Source: Neolewinella xylanilytica (GTDB lineage Bacteria > Bacteroidota > Bacteroidia > Chitinophagales > Saprospiraceae). Taken from it: DNA of 64,000 bases. A program made the position numbers and the translations under genes. Every line of letters begins with the position of its first letter. The first letter of the stretch is position 1. Positions 49,261-57,802 of the stretch are shown in pieces. The stretch covers positions 434,001-498,000 of the forward strand of contig NZ_PTJC01000006.1 of the NCBI RefSeq assembly GCF_002934605.1, given 5' to 3'. The notes beneath the pieces are model-generated. The model saw only the letters and a list, made by a program, of their open reading frames with translations. It was not told the DNA's origin and made no database searches.

Positions 49261-49671
49261 ATGGCAGTTACCGATCCAATCGCCGACTACTTGACTCGCA
49301 TCCGCAACGCTCAGATTGCCGGTCACCGGGTAGTTAACATTCCTGCTTCCAGCACCAAGAAGCGTCTCACCGAAATTTTGTACGATCAGGGATTCATTCT
49401 CAAGTACAAGTTCGATGACGAGGCGGGTAAGGGCAAGCAGGGAGTTATCTCCATTGCGCTCAAGTACGAAAGAGAGACCAAGCGGCCGGTTATTCGGAAG
49501 CTGGTACGTGTTTCCAAGCCCGGTCTTCGCCAGTACGCCAAGGCAGACAGTATGCCGCGCGTTATCAACGGCCTCGGCATTTCCATCGTGTCCACTAGTA
49601 AGGGGGTCATGACGGGTCGGCAAGCCACCGAGCAAAATGTTGGCGGAGAAGTCCTCGCTTACGTATATTAA
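49261..49671 (+). CDS. rpsH: 30S ribosomal protein S8 (uS8)
   Basis: 136 residues. [19 protein letters not shown] start, [26 protein letters not shown] end. It follows a 139-bp gap in which I see nothing definite. Confidence 0.97.
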   Translation: MAVTDPIADYLTRIRNAQIAGHRVVNIPASSTKKRLTEILYDQGFILKYKFDDEAGKGKQGVISIALKYERETKRPVIRKLVRVSKPGLRQYAKADSMPRVINGLGISIVSTSKGVMTGRQATEQNVGGEVLAYVY

Positions 49672-49727
49672 TCCTAAAGTCCACCTCTGCAGGGAAAGAT
49701 CTTTTCCCGTAAGACCAATCTACTATT

Positions 49728-50285
49728 ATGTCCAGAATAGGTAAAAACCCAGTCGGTCTCCCCCAGGGAGTCACCGTGACGGTAAGCAAGGGAAACCTGG
49801 TTACGGTAAAAGGCCCCAAAGGCGAATTGACCCAACAGGTAGATCCCGACATGGGAATCGAAATTAAGGAGTCCGAGGTTCAGGTTACCCGCCCCTCCGA
49901 TAGCAAGCGTCACCGTGCGTTTCATGGTCTCTACCGCTCACTGATCGCTAACATGGTCAAGGGCGTTACCGAAGGCTATGCCCTCACCCTCGAGGTAATC
50001 GGCGTAGGTTACCGGGCAGAGAACAAGGGAAACCTGTTGATCCTCACCCTCGGTTATTCCCACCCCATCTACTTCATGGTTCCCAAGGAAGTAGCCGTCG
50101 AGACGATAACGGCAAAGGGTAAAAACCCGGTGATCAAACTTAACAGCAACGACAAGCAGCTTGTCGGACAGGTGGCGGCCAAGATCCGGGCGCTCCGCAA
50201 ACCGGAACCCTATAAAGGAAAAGGTATCCGCTTTGAAGGTGAAGAGATTCGCCGCAAAGCAGGTAAGACCGCCGCTAAGAAGTAA
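49728..50285 (+). CDS. rplF: 50S ribosomal protein L6 (uL6)
   Basis: 185 residues. MSRIGKNPVGLPQGVTV start, KPEPYKGKGIRFEGEEIRRKAGKTA end, two repeated domains. 12 bp before rplR. Confidence 0.98.
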   Translation: MSRIGKNPVGLPQGVTVTVSKGNLVTVKGPKGELTQQVDPDMGIEIKESEVQVTRPSDSKRHRAFHGLYRSLIANMVKGVTEGYALTLEVIGVGYRAENKGNLLILTLGYSHPIYFMVPKEVAVETITAKGKNPVIKLNSNDKQLVGQVAAKIRALRKPEPYKGKGIRFEGEEIRRKAGKTAAKK

Positions 50286-50297
50286 AAGATAATAGCA

Positions 50298-50651
50298 ATG
50301 CAACTTACAAAACTCAAGCGGCGCAAGCGGATTCACAGCCGCGTCCGGAAGAAGATCAAGGGAACGGCCCAAAAGCCCCGCCTTAATGTCTACCGCTCCA
50401 ACCGCTTTATCTACGCCCAACTGATCGACGACGTTACTGGCAATACCCTTGCTAGTGCGAGCAGCTTCGAAGCCGCCGTCGCTAACGAAGGAAATAAATC
50501 AGACCAGGCCAAGGAAGTCGGCAAGCTCATCGCCGAACGCGCAAAAGCCGCCGGCATCGACGGTGTGCTCTTTGACCGCGGTGGGTATCTCTATCACGGT
50601 CGGGTGAAGTCACTCGCTGAAGGTGCCCGTGAGGGTGGCCTGAACCTTTAA
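50298..50651 (+). CDS. rplR: 50S ribosomal protein L18 (uL18)
   Basis: 117 residues. [59 protein letters not shown]. Binds 5S rRNA. 11 bp before rpsE. Confidence 0.98.
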   Translation: MQLTKLKRRKRIHSRVRKKIKGTAQKPRLNVYRSNRFIYAQLIDDVTGNTLASASSFEAAVANEGNKSDQAKEVGKLIAERAKAAGIDGVLFDRGGYLYHGRVKSLAEGAREGGLNL

Positions 50652-50662
50652 ATCAAGCTCCA

Positions 50663-51229
50663 ATGGCTGACAATAGAAACAATAGCGGCGGTGGACGTGG
50701 CCGCCGCGACAATAATCGCGGACGCAACAACCGTGGTGACCAGCACGAATCCGATCTGAAGGAAAAGATGGTGGCCCTCAACCGGGTATCCAAAGTGACC
50801 AAAGGCGGTCGCACCTTCACCTTCGCCGCCATCGTCGTAGTTGGCGACGGCAAGGGAAAGGTCGGACACGGTACGGGTAAGTCGAAAGACATCTCCGAAG
50901 CGATCCAGAAGGCCACCGACGTTGCCCGTAAGAGCATGATCAAGGTGCCGCTGTACAAGGGAACCATCCCCCACGAACAACTCGGTAAGTACGGGGCTGG
51001 AAAGGTTTTGCTCAAGCCCGCCAGTGAGGGTACCGGTGTAATTGCCGGTGGTGCCATGCGCTCCGTGCTCGATATCTGTGGCGTACACAACGTACTTGCC
51101 AAGTCGCAAGGATCATCGAACCCCCACAACGTCATCAAGGCTACTATCGACGCGTTACAGAAGTTGCGCAGCCCGCAGACCATCGCCAAGCAACGTGGCA
51201 TTTCAATGGAAAAGCTTTTCGAAGGCTAA
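50663..51229 (+). CDS. rpsE: 30S ribosomal protein S5 (uS5) with Arg/Gly/Asn-rich N-terminus
   Basis: 188 residues. The core runs from [19 protein letters not shown] through [18 protein letters not shown] and [21 protein letters not shown]. The first 33 residues are RGG-like ([18 protein letters not shown]). S5 and S3 both sit at the mRNA entry channel, and both carry Gly/Arg-rich tails here. Confidence 0.97.
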   Translation: MADNRNNSGGGRGRRDNNRGRNNRGDQHESDLKEKMVALNRVSKVTKGGRTFTFAAIVVVGDGKGKVGHGTGKSKDISEAIQKATDVARKSMIKVPLYKGTIPHEQLGKYGAGKVLLKPASEGTGVIAGGAMRSVLDICGVHNVLAKSQGSSNPHNVIKATIDALQKLRSPQTIAKQRGISMEKLFEG

Positions 51230-51245
51230 CCGCAAACCATCTACC

Positions 51246-51419
51246 ATGGCTAAGATCAAAATCACCCAGGTCAAAAGTGTAATCGACCGGCCGCAGCGCC
51301 AGAAGGATACCATCAAGGCACTCGGGATCAAAAAAATGCACCAAACCGTGGAGCGGGAGGATACTCCGGTCATCCGCGGAATGGTTAACAAGGTCGCCCA
51401 CCTGGTGACCGTAGAATAA
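51246..51419 (+). CDS. rpmD: 50S ribosomal protein L30 (uL30)
   Basis: 57 residues from the ATG at 51246: [46 protein letters not shown]. 16 bp after rpsE. Confidence 0.96.
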   Translation: MAKIKITQVKSVIDRPQRQKDTIKALGIKKMHQTVEREDTPVIRGMVNKVAHLVTVE

Positions 51420-51457
51420 AGACGGGCCCTCCGGCCCGACGCATAATCAATACTCCA

Positions 51458-51904
51458 ATGGAACTCAATAATCTAAAGCCCGCCGAGGGATCTACGAAGT
51501 CCGAGAAGCGGATTGCCCGCGGACAAGGTTCCGGCCGTGGTGGTACCTCCACCCGTGGCCACAAGGGCGCCAAATCCCGTAGCGGCTACAAAAGCAAACG
51601 CAACTTCGAAGGCGGACAGATGCCTTTGCAAATGCGCTTACCGAAACGCGGCTTTAACAGCCCGAATCGCGTAGAGTACGTAGCTTTGAATCTGGAAAAA
51701 CTGCAGGCCCTGAGCGAAAAGCACAGCCTCAGCGAGATTACTCCAGTTACGCTCTATGATCTTGGCGTGGTCAAAAAGAACGATCGCATCAAGGTGCTGG
51801 GCAACGGCGAAGTGAGCACGGCGCTTACGGTTACCGCTCACGCAGCAAGCGCTTCCGCTAAGGAAGCCATCGAGAAAGCAGGTGGTAGCCTTACCATCGC
51901 CTAA
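51458..51904 (+). CDS. rplO: 50S ribosomal protein L15 (uL15)
   Basis: 148 residues. MELNNLKPAEGSTKSEKRIARGQGSGRGGTSTRGHKG start, EGGQMPLQMRLPKRGF, then the C-terminal globular domain. 12 bp before secY. Confidence 0.97.
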   Translation: MELNNLKPAEGSTKSEKRIARGQGSGRGGTSTRGHKGAKSRSGYKSKRNFEGGQMPLQMRLPKRGFNSPNRVEYVALNLEKLQALSEKHSLSEITPVTLYDLGVVKKNDRIKVLGNGEVSTALTVTAHAASASAKEAIEKAGGSLTIA

Positions 51905-51916
51905 AACCAACTTGCC

Positions 51917-53287
51917 ATGAGGTTCTTCGAGAATATTAAAAACATTTGGTCGATTGAGGAGCTGCGTACGCGCATCCTCTTTACCCTCGCCCTTATGGCT
52001 GTGTACCGTCTCGGATCGTTCATCGTCCTGCCCGGTGTGGATATTGCAACCTTGCAAGCTAACCTTGCCAGTGGCGGCGACGCTAATGACCTGCTCGGCC
52101 TAATTAACCTGTTTACCGGGGGGGCTTTCAACAACGCCTCGATCATGGCCCTGGGCATTATGCCCTACATCACGGCCAGCATCATCGTACAGTTGTTGGG
52201 ATTCGCCGTTCCCTACTTTCAGAAGTTACAAAAGACGGAAGGTGAATCGGGACGGAAGAAGCTCACCCAAATCACCCGGGCCCTTACGGTGGCCATCACC
52301 CTCGTACAGGGTGCCGGCTACCTGACCTATATCCGGTCGCAGGGCGGGGTGAGTCCGGCGGTTTCGGAAACGGTATTTTGGGTTTCCGGCATTATCATCC
52401 TATCCACCGGCACCATTTTCGCGATGTGGTTGGGTGAGCGTATCACTGATCGGGGTATCGGTAACGGTGTTTCGTTGCTGATCACGGTCGGTATCATCGT
52501 CAGTCTTCCCGCCGCGCTTGGGTTTGAACTTCAATCCCGTTTACAGGGAGGGGCGCTGCTCATTTTCGTACTGGAAATGTTCGGTTTCTTCCTTGTCACG
52601 ATGGCTACGGTGATGATCGTTACCGGCATCCGCAAGATTCCCATCCAGTTTGCCAAGCGTATGGTGGGGCGTGGGCAGGGAGCAGCTCCTTCCACCACCG
52701 CCCGTGATTATATCCCGCTGAAGGTGAACGCATCGGGGGTAATGCCCATCATTTTTGCTCAGGCATTGATGTTCGTTCCCGCCAGCCTGGCCGGGTTTGG
52801 AGGTTCCGAAGCGGAAACCAGTTGGCTCGCTCTGCAATTTAACGACTTCACTTCCCCGCTTTACAACATCGTCTACTTTGTTCTGGTGGTCGCTTTCACC
52901 TATGTCTATACGGCACTAGTCGTGAATCCCAGTCAGTATACGGAATACCTGAAGCGGCAGAATGCCTTCATTCCCGGAGTACGTGGGGGTACCGAGACGG
53001 AAGAGTACATCGACTCGATTACCAGCCGCATCACCTTGCCCGGATCCGTTCTGCTCGGCCTGATCGCCATCCTCCCGGCCTTCGTCGCCGGGCTGGGGGT
53101 CAACCAGCAGTTCGCTATCTTCTTCGGTGGTACCTCACTGATCATCATGGTGGGGGTTGTACTGGATACCCTCCAGCAGATCGATACCTACCTGCTCATG
53201 CGTAAGTACGACGGACTCTCGAAAGAAGGCCGCCTTCAGGGCCGGGGAACCGGTAGCCGTATGCAGCAGATCGGAGCTGACTTCTAG
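51917..53287 (+). CDS. secY: Protein translocase subunit SecY
   Basis: 456 residues with ten membrane helices. RTRILFTLALMAVYRLGSFIVLPGV (helix 1), the plug region with FTGGAFNNASIMALGIMPYITASI, and FIPGVRGGTETEEYID plus TYVYTALVVNPSQYTEYLKRQ near the ribosome-binding loop. It forms the protein-conducting channel. A strong terminator follows 26 bp after the stop, so this is the last gene of the cluster. Confidence 0.98.
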   Translation: MRFFENIKNIWSIEELRTRILFTLALMAVYRLGSFIVLPGVDIATLQANLASGGDANDLLGLINLFTGGAFNNASIMALGIMPYITASIIVQLLGFAVPYFQKLQKTEGESGRKKLTQITRALTVAITLVQGAGYLTYIRSQGGVSPAVSETVFWVSGIIILSTGTIFAMWLGERITDRGIGNGVSLLITVGIIVSLPAALGFELQSRLQGGALLIFVLEMFGFFLVTMATVMIVTGIRKIPIQFAKRMVGRGQGAAPSTTARDYIPLKVNASGVMPIIFAQALMFVPASLAGFGGSEAETSWLALQFNDFTSPLYNIVYFVLVVAFTYVYTALVVNPSQYTEYLKRQNAFIPGVRGGTETEEYIDSITSRITLPGSVLLGLIAILPAFVAGLGVNQQFAIFFGGTSLIIMVGVVLDTLQQIDTYLLMRKYDGLSKEGRLQGRGTGSRMQQIGADF

Positions 53288-53312
53288 AAAAGAAATAGTA
53301 AACCTTCAAAGC

Positions 53313-53348
53313 GAGCGGATGCCTTCTACGGGCATCCGCTCTTTTTTT
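53313..53348 (+). terminator. Intrinsic terminator after secY
   Basis: 11-bp stem GAGCGGATGCC (53313-53323) with GGCATCCGCTC (53331-53341), 7-nt loop, followed by seven T (53342-53348). The most canonical terminator in the window. Confidence 0.93.
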
Positions 53349-53397
53349 GCAACTTACCGCCCGCTTCATTCCATTTTACCGGGACAATTCCTAACTC

Positions 53398-54789
53398 GTG
53401 AGTGCTCGCCAATTTTGGTCGTTAATCAAGTCTGCCGTTCGGGGCGACGCGCACGATTTCACGAGCGGTAGCATCCGACGCGCCATCGTGCTCCTGGCCG
53501 TTCCCATGATGCTGGAGATGGCCATGGAAAGCGTTTTCGCGCTGGTGGATACCTTCTTCGTGGGCCGTATCGGAGTGGAGGCGCTTACCACAGTAGGGCT
53601 TACGGAGGTAATGATGACCCTAATTTACAGCATTGGCGTTGGCCTCAGCCTGGCTCCCATGGCGCTCATTGCCCGCTTTGTAGGAGAAAAGAAACCGGAC
53701 GAAGCCAGTCGAGCGGCCGGGCAATCCATCGTGATCACCCTCATCTTAAGTCTCGTCGTCTCCGTACCGGCCGTTTATTATGCCGGAGACCTGTTAGCCC
53801 TGATGGGGGCCGGGCCCGCAGTGATCGCGGAAGGCATATGGTATACCCGCATTCTCTTTGCCGGTAACGGGGTCATCATGCTGCTCTTTCTGCTGAACGG
53901 CGTGTTCCGGGGGGCGGGAGAAGCGGCCACCGCGATGCGGGTGTTGTGGATCGCAAACGGAATCAATGTATTCCTCGACCCGCTGTTCATCTTCGGCCTG
54001 GGACCCATCCCCGGCTTCGGCGTTGCCGGGGCCGCCATCGCCACCACCATCGGGCGGGCTATTGGCGTAGGGTACCAGTTGTATATCCTCTTTTCCGGCC
54101 GTTCGGTGGTGCGGATCAAAACCGGCGGCTGGAAAATCGATCCCATCATGCAGTTGCGAGTACTGCGCATCGCCTCCAACGGCGCGTTTCAGTACATCAT
54201 CGGGTCGGCGAGCTGGATTTTCCTCGCCAGGATTGTCGCTAGCTTCGGTGCTTCGGCCGTAGCTGGTTACACCGTGTCGATCCGGTTGATCCTGTTTACC
54301 CTGTTGCCGGCCTGGGGATTGAGCAACGCTGCGGCTACCTTCGTGGGCCAGAACCTGGGCGCCAAACAGCCGGACCGTGCGGAACGCGGGGTTTGGTGGA
54401 CACTCGGAATTACGACGGTATACCTCCTCCTACTTTCTTTTGGCTATTATTTTTTCGCGGGGCCGCTGGTGCAAAGTTTTACCCAGGATCCGGAGGCCGT
54501 TGGTTACGGCGTCGATGCGCTCAAGATATTCGCTATTGGGTACGTCATCTTTGGGCTTGGATTAATCCCGGTACAGGCGTTCAACGGTGCCGGCGATACG
54601 GGGACGCCCACGCTGCTCAATTTCGTCTGTTTCTGGCTCCTCGAGATTCCCCTAAGCTATTATCTCGCCGTCGAACTCGGCTTTGCGGTGCGGGGCGTGA
54701 TCTGGTCGGTGGTCATCGCGGAACTACTACTGGCGGTGGTCGCCCTCTGGCTGTTCCGTAGGGGGAAGTGGAAGCTCAAGGAAATCTAG
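53398..54789 (+). CDS. MATE family multidrug/Na+ efflux protein
   Basis: 463 residues starting at GTG 53398, twelve membrane helices in two halves: SIRRAIVLLAVPMMLEMAMESVFALVDTFFVG opens the first half and FLARIVASFGASAVAGYTVSIRL the second. FVGQNLGAKQPDRAERGVWW is the conserved loop after helix 8. Exports toxic organic compounds using Na+ or H+. The stop codon overlaps that of the convergent methyltransferase gene by 4 bp. Confidence 0.93.
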   Translation: MSARQFWSLIKSAVRGDAHDFTSGSIRRAIVLLAVPMMLEMAMESVFALVDTFFVGRIGVEALTTVGLTEVMMTLIYSIGVGLSLAPMALIARFVGEKKPDEASRAAGQSIVITLILSLVVSVPAVYYAGDLLALMGAGPAVIAEGIWYTRILFAGNGVIMLLFLLNGVFRGAGEAATAMRVLWIANGINVFLDPLFIFGLGPIPGFGVAGAAIATTIGRAIGVGYQLYILFSGRSVVRIKTGGWKIDPIMQLRVLRIASNGAFQYIIGSASWIFLARIVASFGASAVAGYTVSIRLILFTLLPAWGLSNAAATFVGQNLGAKQPDRAERGVWWTLGITTVYLLLLSFGYYFFAGPLVQSFTQDPEAVGYGVDALKIFAIGYVIFGLGLIPVQAFNGAGDTGTPTLLNFVCFWLLEIPLSYYLAVELGFAVRGVIWSVVIAELLLAVVALWLFRRGKWKLKEI

Positions 54790-55370
54790 CTGCGTTTAAC
54801 ACAGAGGATAACCCCCGAAGCCCATTCCAGCGGGCACACCCACAGGTCCTCCCGCGACGCCAGCGTGGCACGGAGGTGGTTGGCTTTGGCGGCGTGTCCT
54901 TCCGGCCAGTTGGACTGCGGCAGCATATCGTCGACGATGTACGTTCCGCCGATCGGTAAAAGATCGAGTGTCCGTTCCAGTTGGTGGTATTTCCCCGGCC
55001 AGGTGTCGGCGAAAATAAGGTCGAAGGGTGGCCCGAGGTAGTTTTCCAGCCATTCCTTCCCATCAGCGCAGACGATGCTGACTCGTGCGTCATTCTGGAA
55101 GAGGGTGGATACGAAATCCGTGTACTGCACCTGATTATCCAGCGATAGTATCCGCGCATCCGGATGCATCCCCTGCACCATCCAGGCGAGGGATAGGCCA
55201 AGTCCGGTACCCAATTCCAGGAAATTTCCGCCGGGTTTGGCCGCTACGAGGCTCCGCAACAGTTCACCCACTCGCTGGTCGGAGGGCATAGTGAAGTCCA
55301 TCGCCTCTCCGGCTTCGCGGATTTCGGAATACTGCGGTGGGTAGGATGGTTCGGTAGCGGAGGTAAGCAT
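54786..55370 (-). CDS. Class I SAM-dependent O-methyltransferase-like protein
   Basis: 194 residues from the ATG at 55370. SAM-binding FLELGTGLGLSLAWM (motif I), ILSLDNQ (motif II Asp), VSIVCADGKEWL and FDLIFADTWPGKY (motif IV) and GGTYIVDDMLPQ. The layout matches catechol-type O-methyltransferases. The acceptor is unknown. It is tail-to-tail with the MATE gene; the divergent flavoprotein gene begins 135 bp away. Confidence 0.85.
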   Translation of the reverse strand: MLTSATEPSYPPQYSEIREAGEAMDFTMPSDQRVGELLRSLVAAKPGGNFLELGTGLGLSLAWMVQGMHPDARILSLDNQVQYTDFVSTLFQNDARVSIVCADGKEWLENYLGPPFDLIFADTWPGKYHQLERTLDLLPIGGTYIVDDMLPQSNWPEGHAAKANHLRATLASREDLWVCPLEWASGVILCVKRS

Positions 55371-55469
55371 AGGTAGCGGTGATGGGGGTAAAGATGCACT
55401 CCCTCGAACCAACGGGCGGGCTCCGATACGGTGAATTTACGATCCGGAAGACAAGGCATCCGGAAGGCG

Positions 55470-55477
55470 TACCTTCG
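55470..55477 (+). promoter_or_regulatory. -7-like element TACCTTCG upstream of the flavoprotein gene
   Basis: One mismatch from TAnnTTTG, 28 nt before the ATG at 55506. It supports that ATG over a longer in-frame start at 55431. Confidence 0.45.
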
Positions 55478-55505
55478 TGGTCCACGAAAGGGATTAACCG
55501 GCAGT

Positions 55506-56717
55506 ATGGACAAGACGGTCATCATCGGAGGAGGAGCCGCTGGCTTTTTTGCCGCCATCAGTATCGCCGAACACCGTCCGGGCGGGGACATTATCATTCT
55601 CGAGCGGGGGCGGGCCGTATTGGAAAAGGTGCGGATAAGCGGGGGCGGACGGTGCAACGTTACCCACGCTTGCTTCGATCCGGGGGAGTTAGTGCAATTC
55701 TACCCCAGGGGTAGCCGGGAATTGCTGGGACCGTTCCACAAATTTGCTTGCGGGGATACGATGGGTTGGTTTGCCGACCGCGGCGTGGCACTGAAGATTG
55801 AGGAGGACGGCCGGGTGTTTCCCAAATCCAATAGCTCCCAGACCATTATCGATTGCCTGTGGCGGGAAGCGAAGCAGCGGGGCGTCAAGGTCGTCACCGG
55901 CGCTCGGGTAACGGATGTATCCCCACCTGCGCTCCGGCGCCCGAATTGGCGGATTAAGGTTGGTGAGGAATGGCTCGAGTCCGATCGGCTAGTGGTGACC
56001 ACCGGTAGCAATCCCGCTGTTTGGAAATTACTTGGCGAGCTGGGGCACCGTATCGTGGACCCGGTTCCCTCCCTGTTCGCCGTAAACATTGCAGACCGGG
56101 CACTCAGGGCCCTGGCCGGCATCAGCCTCCCGTGGGTACATTTGGAAGTGGAGGGAGGTAAGTTGCAGGCGGATGGTCCCCTGCTCATTACGCATAAGGG
56201 GCTGAGTGGCCCCGCCGTACTTCGGCTGAGTGCATGGGGTGCTCGGGAGCTTCATCCGCTTTCCTACGCTTTTGACTTGCGGGTGAACTGGTTGGCCCGC
56301 CGGGCTAAGGAGGTGGGGGAGGAGATATCGGCAAACCGCGAAAGCAGGAGCAGGCAACAGATTGGCTCGCGGTCGCCGGTGGAGCTGCCCCAGCGGCTCT
56401 GGCAAATGCTGGTCGCTTCCGCCGGCATTGCCGCCGACCTGCAATGGGCGCAACTGTCCAATGCAGCGCTAGCCGACCTGGTGGCGGGGTTGACCGGTAG
56501 TGTGTACCGCGTGATCGGCAAGGCTACGAATAAGGATGAGTTTACGACTGCCGGCGGGGTGGCGCTCGACGAAATCGACTTTCGAAGCTTTCGTTCGAAG
56601 CGGTACGACAGCCTCTATCTAGCCGGGGAAGTCTTGGATATCGACGCCATAACCGGGGGGTTCAACTTTCAGGCGGCCTGGACGGGCGGTTGGCTTATCG
56701 GTCGGGATCTGGAATGA
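55506..56717 (+). CDS. HI0933-family FAD-dependent oxidoreductase
   Basis: 403 residues from the ATG at 55506. Rossmann FAD site VIIGGGAAGFFAAISIAEH, then the family signature VRISGGGRCNVTHA, and a C-terminal GGVALDEIDFRSFRSKRYDSLYLAGEVLDIDAITGGFNFQAAW. The family (BaiN/aminoacetone oxidase-like) has no firmly established physiological substrate. Soluble, no signal peptide. Its promoter is the element at 55470. Confidence 0.92.
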   Translation: MDKTVIIGGGAAGFFAAISIAEHRPGGDIIILERGRAVLEKVRISGGGRCNVTHACFDPGELVQFYPRGSRELLGPFHKFACGDTMGWFADRGVALKIEEDGRVFPKSNSSQTIIDCLWREAKQRGVKVVTGARVTDVSPPALRRPNWRIKVGEEWLESDRLVVTTGSNPAVWKLLGELGHRIVDPVPSLFAVNIADRALRALAGISLPWVHLEVEGGKLQADGPLLITHKGLSGPAVLRLSAWGARELHPLSYAFDLRVNWLARRAKEVGEEISANRESRSRQQIGSRSPVELPQRLWQMLVASAGIAADLQWAQLSNAALADLVAGLTGSVYRVIGKATNKDEFTTAGGVALDEIDFRSFRSKRYDSLYLAGEVLDIDAITGGFNFQAAWTGGWLIGRDLE

Positions 56718-57046
56718 CGGGCAGCTTCTCCTTCGTGCAAATTGCTAGCAGGTGGCGGTGGCCGCCCAGTACCGGTAGCGGTATCCCGACGGACTTAGAT
56801 AAATCTTCTTACTTAATCCGGTTTAGAATGTTAACATTCATCGCTCGTTTTGGATATCTCCCAATTTTAATTTGGATAAGGTAAACACATTCGGGGCAAA
56901 GATCCCTTCCAGGGGTAGGGGCAACCAAGCAATCGGTGTGGTTAAAGCTATTGCCTACATGACGTGGGGGAGCGGGGTTAAAACATTTAGCTTATAAATT
57001 AAAAGTGCGGCCAACGTTACTTGTAGGTACATTCTTCTAGTTGTTC
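56718..57046. other. Intergenic region with a perfect palindrome, upstream of the LytTR regulator
   Basis: No gene. The region is AT-rich in its middle part. GAATGTTAACATTC at 56826-56839 is a perfect 14-nt palindrome that could be an operator, possibly for the response regulator gene that starts at 57047. No TAnnTTTG match was found. Confidence 0.5.
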
Positions 57047-57799
57047 ATGACGAAGCTTACCATTGCCGTTGTAGAAGACGAGCCGATTATTTCCGCCGAT
57101 CTTGGCGACCGCCTCACCGATTTGGGATACCGGGTTTCCGGGAACTACTCGAGTGGCGAGAAAGCCCTGGAGCAGTTTAAAAAAAGCGTTCCCGATTTGA
57201 TTTTGATGGACGTGAAACTGGAGGGGGCTCTGGATGGCGTTGATACGGCGCTGGCTATCCGCCGCTTCAGCCAGGTGCCCGTGATCTTTCTCACCAGCAA
57301 CAGCGACGAGGTAACCTACCGCCGGGCCCGCGCCGCCCGGCCTAGTGCCTTTATCTCCAAGCCTTTTCGGGGACGGGATCTGGCCCATGCGATCGATTTG
57401 GCCCTGACGGCCAAAACCCCTCCTTCGGCTGCCGTTACCGAGCAGGAACCGATTTTTCCGGAGGGGGAAAGCGCCCTGTTGCTGCATGACCGCTTGTTTC
57501 TCAAGGTGAAAGACCGGCTGGTCCGCATTATGTTGCACGACATCCTGTGGATAGAGGCCGACGACTATTACTGTAAGGTAATCACCGACGAGCGGGAGTT
57601 TTTGGTGACCAAGACACTGAAGAAGCTTTCCGGTTTGTTGCCGCCCGATGCACCATTCGTGCGTTGCCACCGCTCCTACCTCGTGAACCTGCAACGCATT
57701 ACGGAAATCGGGGAAATATTCGTTTTCGTAGGGTCGCACAAAATCCCCGTTAGCCGGTCTAAACGCTCCGAGCTGATGACCCGGGTAGGAAATCTTTAG
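57047..57799 (+). CDS. LytTR-family response regulator
   Basis: 250 residues from the ATG at 57047. Receiver domain 1-120: acidic pocket E10/D11 in AVVEDEP, phosphoacceptor D55 in LILMDVKLEG, Thr/Ser in FLTSNS and K105 in FISKPF. A LytTR DNA-binding domain fills about 148-248 (ILWIEADDYYCKVITDER, FVRCHRSYLVNLQRITEI). Genes for its kinase and itself converge with only 3 bp between their stops. Confidence 0.95.
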   Translation: MTKLTIAVVEDEPIISADLGDRLTDLGYRVSGNYSSGEKALEQFKKSVPDLILMDVKLEGALDGVDTALAIRRFSQVPVIFLTSNSDEVTYRRARAARPSAFISKPFRGRDLAHAIDLALTAKTPPSAAVTEQEPIFPEGESALLLHDRLFLKVKDRLVRIMLHDILWIEADDYYCKVITDEREFLVTKTLKKLSGLLPPDAPFVRCHRSYLVNLQRITEIGEIFVFVGSHKIPVSRSKRSELMTRVGNL

Positions 57800-57802
57800 G
57801 AC

